NCBI RefSeq assembly: GCF_006540085.1
Contig: NZ_BJOG01000006.1
Location: 1-63,061 of the forward strand
Source of the DNA: Microbacterium oxydans
GTDB lineage: Bacteria; Actinomycetota; Actinomycetes; Actinomycetales; Microbacteriaceae
Length of the DNA: 63,061 bases
Reading direction: 5' to 3'
The position numbers and the translations under genes are program-made. The first letter of the stretch is position 1. Each line of letters begins with the position of its first letter. The notes under the pieces were generated by a model. The model saw only the letters and a program-made list of their open reading frames with translations. It was not told where the DNA came from and did no database searches. Below, one piece after another: positions 60,559 to 63,061 of this stretch.

Positions 60559-61811
60559 GCCCACTCCAGGAAGCGCCCGTTGGCCGCCAGCAGGAGGTCG
60601 GTCAGCTTCTCTGCACGTTCGTGCTGCAGCACGAGCGGATGGGCGCGCATCGCCCGGAGCACGCGGTCACGTCCGCCTTCGACTGCGGCCTCCAGCGCCA
60701 GGCGCTCGTATCCTGCCACCGCACTGATCAGACCGCTGATGTCGTCGGGGAGGGCCGCGACCGGCTCAGCCACGAACCGGTCGTCGATGTGGCGCGCCGG
60801 CACTTCGATCACGTGGTCATCAGGGAGGAACGGCAGCACACCGTCGTTGCGCAGGTTGACCACGCGCGGCTGGTCCGTGCCGCCGCGAATCGCGATCAGG
60901 AGCTCGATGGCCGCCTCGGAGTAAAACGCTCCCCCACGCTTCTCCAGGATCTCCGGCTTGGTGTCGACGCGTGGATCCGCATACAGGCCGAGGAGCTCGT
61001 TCTCGATCGCGCGCACCTCGGCGGCCCTGGTCGCGTTGTGGCGCTGTTCGTGCAGCACCTCGTCGTGCGCGTAGTAGTAGCGCAGGTAGTAAGACGGAAT
61101 CACTCCGAGCTGAGCGAGCAGGGCCGGCGCGAGTTCGACCGTGTCCGCCAGGTCGCCGACGTTGTCCTCGATCGCCTGCGGGAGCCTGTCGATCCCATCG
61201 ATGAAGACCCCGCGCTCCCACGTGAGGTGGTTGAGGCCCACGTGCGCGAGTGCCACTCGATCGGGTTCCACTCCCGCCTCCGCGGCGAACCTCCGCTGGA
61301 AGCCGATCGCGACGTTGCAGAGACCGACCGCGCGATGCCCCGCCTGCAGGAGTGCGCGGGTGACGATGCCGACCGGATTCGTGAAGTCCACGATCCATGC
61401 GTCCGGCTTGGCGTGCTGCCGCACCACGTCGGCGATACGGAGCACGACGGGGACGGTTCGAAGGGCCTTTGCGAGTCCCCCTGGCCCCGTCGTCTCCTGG
61501 CCGATGCAATCGACCTCATGCGGCCAACTCTCGTCCTGCTCCCTGGCATCCTGTCCCCCTACGCGCAACTGGATGAGCACGGCATCCGCATCCGTGACGC
61601 CCACGACAAGATCATCGGTCGTGAGAAGCCGAGCGGGATGGCCGCCCTTGGCCAGCATGCGTCGAGACACGGCGCCGACGAGTTCCAGACGGGTCGGATC
61701 CGTGTCGACGAGCACCAGCTCCTCGATGGGCAGTTCGCGATGCAGGCGGATGAATCCGTCGATCAACTCCGGGGTGTATGTCGATCCTCCGCCGACGATG
61801 GCGAGCTTCAT
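60555..61811 (-). CDS. Glycoside hydrolase family 4, 6-phospho-beta-glucosidase-like
   Basis: 418 aa; ATG with AAGGAGACC upstream. NAD+-dependent GH4: KLAIVGGGSTYTPELIDGF (NAD binding), DAVLIQLRVGGQDAREQDE, VDFTNPVGIVTRALL, the Mn2+ ligand Cys in GLCNVAIGFQRRF, then VGLNHLTW (His). Cleaves 6-phospho-beta-glucosides by an oxidation-elimination mechanism. No PTS gene is in view; the adjacent kinase could provide the 6-phosphate instead (inference). Confidence 0.92.
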   Translation of the reverse strand: MKLAIVGGGSTYTPELIDGFIRLHRELPIEELVLVDTDPTRLELVGAVSRRMLAKGGHPARLLTTDDLVVGVTDADAVLIQLRVGGQDAREQDESWPHEVDCIGQETTGPGGLAKALRTVPVVLRIADVVRQHAKPDAWIVDFTNPVGIVTRALLQAGHRAVGLCNVAIGFQRRFAAEAGVEPDRVALAHVGLNHLTWERGVFIDGIDRLPQAIEDNVGDLADTVELAPALLAQLGVIPSYYLRYYYAHDEVLHEQRHNATRAAEVRAIENELLGLYADPRVDTKPEILEKRGGAFYSEAAIELLIAIRGGTDQPRVVNLRNDGVLPFLPDDHVIEVPARHIDDRFVAEPVAALPDDISGLISAVAGYERLALEAAVEGGRDRVLRAMRAHPLVLQHERAEKLTDLLLAANGRFLEWA

Positions 61812-61852
61812 CTGGTCTCCTTGTTCTGATGGTCGTGCGCCGCCGAGGGGCG

Positions 61853-62995
61853 TCAGTCCGTGGGGATGCGTTCTTCCAAGACGGTGCGGATCTGCTCGAC
61901 GAGCAGTCGACGTGCGCCGACCAGCACAGCGCGCTCGCCCGTGCCGCTCACGCGCACCTCCGGAACCGGCCTCTCGTCGTTCGCCGCCTGCGCTGCGACC
62001 AGCTCGGCGAGGCGGCGGCCTCCGGCGAGACCGGTCGGCCCGCCCAGCACGATCATCGCGGGGTCGAGCACCATGAGGACCGGTTCGATCGTGAGGGCGA
62101 TGCGTTCGGCCACGGTCTGCAGCACCTCGTCATGGTCGGCAAGAGCGCGGATCCCGTCCGGATAGTCGCGCTCCCCATCGCCCAGGAGGTCGAGGATGAT
62201 CTGCGAACCGAGCAGGTCGGTGGTCACCGCTCCGGGCTCACCGGTTCCGGCGGACACCGTGAGGTAGCCGATCTCTCCTGCGCTCCCGTGCGCGCCGCGA
62301 TGGATCGTGCCCGCCAGATCGACGCCGACGCCGAGACCGATACCGACCCAGAGGAAGGCGAAACTGTCGACGTCCTGCGCCACTCCCACGGAGCGCTCCG
62401 CCATCGTGGCGAGGTTGACGTCGTTCTCCAGAGTCACCGAGACCCCGAGCTCTGCTTCGATCCGCGCCCGCGCACCGAAAGCCGGCCAGCCCGGCAGCGA
62501 GTCGGTGAGGGACAGTGTGTCCTGCCCACGGCTGACCGCAGCTTGCACCGCAACCGTGACCGTCTCGACGGTTCTGCGATCCGCGCCGGCCGCAGCGCAC
62601 GCGGCATCGATGGCGCGGGAGATGTCGCGCTCGGGCGAACGGTCCTCCCCCTGCACCGGAAGGTCGACGATGGGGTAGGTCGACCCCGCCGCATCCACCA
62701 GAACAGCTTGAATGCTGCCGTCGAGCATGTTCACCGCGACTCCGGCCACCCTGTCGGTCCGCACGCCCCAGCTGACGGCGCTCGGACCGCGGCTCCCGGC
62801 GACCTCGCCGACCGGGAGCACCAGTTGCGCACGCTCGAGCCGGGCGATCATCTGGGTCGCCGTCGGTTTCGACATCCCCGACAGCTCCCCCAGGCGGCTC
62901 CGCGTCAGGGGACCGTGTTCGAGGATCAGCCGAAACGCCTCGCGGTCGTTCCTGGTCCGCAACCAGGCTGAGGTTCCCGGGTCGATCTGTGACAT
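61853..62995 (-). CDS. ROK family transcriptional regulator (NagC/XylR-type)
   Basis: 380 aa; ATG with GAAGGAAGAG upstream. N-terminal winged helix (about 12-75; LTRSRLGELSGMSKPTATQMI), then a ROK sugar-kinase-like domain with ENDVNLATMAERSVG, GIGLGVGVDLAGTIHRG and GSAGEIGYLTV. The zinc Cys cluster typical of NagC/Mlc (CxCGxxGCxE) is absent here: after AGEIGYLTV the sequence goes on without it. Probably controls the GH4-kinase genes 41 nt downstream. Effector likely the glycoside or its phosphate. Confidence 0.9.
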   Translation of the reverse strand: MSQIDPGTSAWLRTRNDREAFRLILEHGPLTRSRLGELSGMSKPTATQMIARLERAQLVLPVGEVAGSRGPSAVSWGVRTDRVAGVAVNMLDGSIQAVLVDAAGSTYPIVDLPVQGEDRSPERDISRAIDAACAAAGADRRTVETVTVAVQAAVSRGQDTLSLTDSLPGWPAFGARARIEAELGVSVTLENDVNLATMAERSVGVAQDVDSFAFLWVGIGLGVGVDLAGTIHRGAHGSAGEIGYLTVSAGTGEPGAVTTDLLGSQIILDLLGDGERDYPDGIRALADHDEVLQTVAERIALTIEPVLMVLDPAMIVLGGPTGLAGGRRLAELVAAQAANDERPVPEVRVSGTGERAVLVGARRLLVEQIRTVLEERIPTD

Positions 62996-63021
62996 GTGTC
63001 TCTTCCTTCTGAGCGGCCTGT

Positions 63022-63061
63022 TCAGCTGGTGCCGAGTTCGGTTCGGACCTCGTCGCGGAGT
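63022..63061 (-). CDS. C-terminal end of an upstream gene (cut by window edge)
   Basis: The minus strand reads LRDEVRTELGTS and a TGA stop before the ROK gene (26-nt gap). Only 12 codons are visible, so no family can be named. By position it belongs to the same sugar locus, for example a transport or catabolic gene. Confidence 0.4.
   Translation of the reverse strand, partial: LRDEVRTELGTS

Noticed and set aside
1..63061. CRISPR array, IS element, prophage, rRNA or tRNA genes
   Set aside because: No regularly spaced repeats, transposase or phage proteins, or RNA-gene sequences were recognised anywhere in the window.

Overview
The window is about 63 kb of very GC-rich DNA with many GTG starts, frequent ATGA/GTGA gene overlaps and clear AAGGAGG-type ribosome binding sites. 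Actinobacterial marker families are present: a fused Kgd-type 2-oxoglutarate dehydrogenase, a GuaB1-type IMPDH/GMP reductase homologue, DUF3097, DUF6325/SHOCT pairs, SfLAP-like GAP proteins and PspA/TPM proteins. This points to a high-GC Gram-positive bacterium, most likely a Microbacterium-like member of the Microbacteriaceae (inference from gene content; no database was searched). The left edge is a run of 16 C residues followed by a frameshifted gene, so it looks like a poor-quality contig end.

Region 1 (1-21.3 kb) is an accessory-looking cluster. It holds two arylsulfatase genes (one cut by the window edge), two SulP/STAS anion transporters, two SfLAP-like GAP membrane proteins, a MscS channel, an AI-2E-type permease, a FUSC membrane protein, three small SHOCT membrane or lipoprotein-like genes, two DUF6325 genes, and two large MalT/LAL-type LuxR regulators. 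By eye, a recurring inverted motif (TCACCC - 0 to 5 nt - GGRTGA) lies 71-95 nt upstream of nearly every transcription unit in this cluster. It is followed about 40 nt later by a -10-like hexamer, and one more copy sits at the promoter of the first LAL regulator. I propose that this is an undescribed regulon, possibly controlled by the LAL regulators.

Region 2 (21.4-33.6 kb) holds an OhrR/MarR-like redox regulator with a quinone-oxidoreductase-like gene, and a RidA protein. A minus-strand run follows: DUF3097, trmB, CPBP-like, DUF1304 and a DinB2-like polymerase whose steric-gate position is Ile. Next come a TPM-PspA envelope-stress pair, an arginase-fold protein lacking one metal-ligand His, a small HExxH protein, an iron-box-preceded SIP-domain protein, a tyrosine phosphatase and an AhpD-like protein.

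Region 3 (33.7-45.7 kb) holds an alpha/beta hydrolase, a complete five-gene peptide/nickel-type ABC importer, an SDR-ung-GNAT operon, and the methionine genes metY and metX, separated by an endonuclease/exonuclease/phosphatase-family membrane protein.

Region 4 (45.7-63 kb) begins with a six-gene minus-strand operon: NAD(P)HX dehydratase, GT87-like transferase, thiamine-binding protein, GNAT, MFS and NUDIX. It continues with an old-yellow-enzyme homologue, two CNNM/CBS proteins, the GuaB1 homologue divergent from kgd/sucA, and the beginning of a sugar locus (ROK regulator, GH4 glycosidase, BadF/NAGK-type kinase). The last 40 bases hold the tail of one more gene of that locus. No rRNA, tRNA, IS element, prophage or CRISPR array was seen, and no gap over 300 nt lacks a gene.
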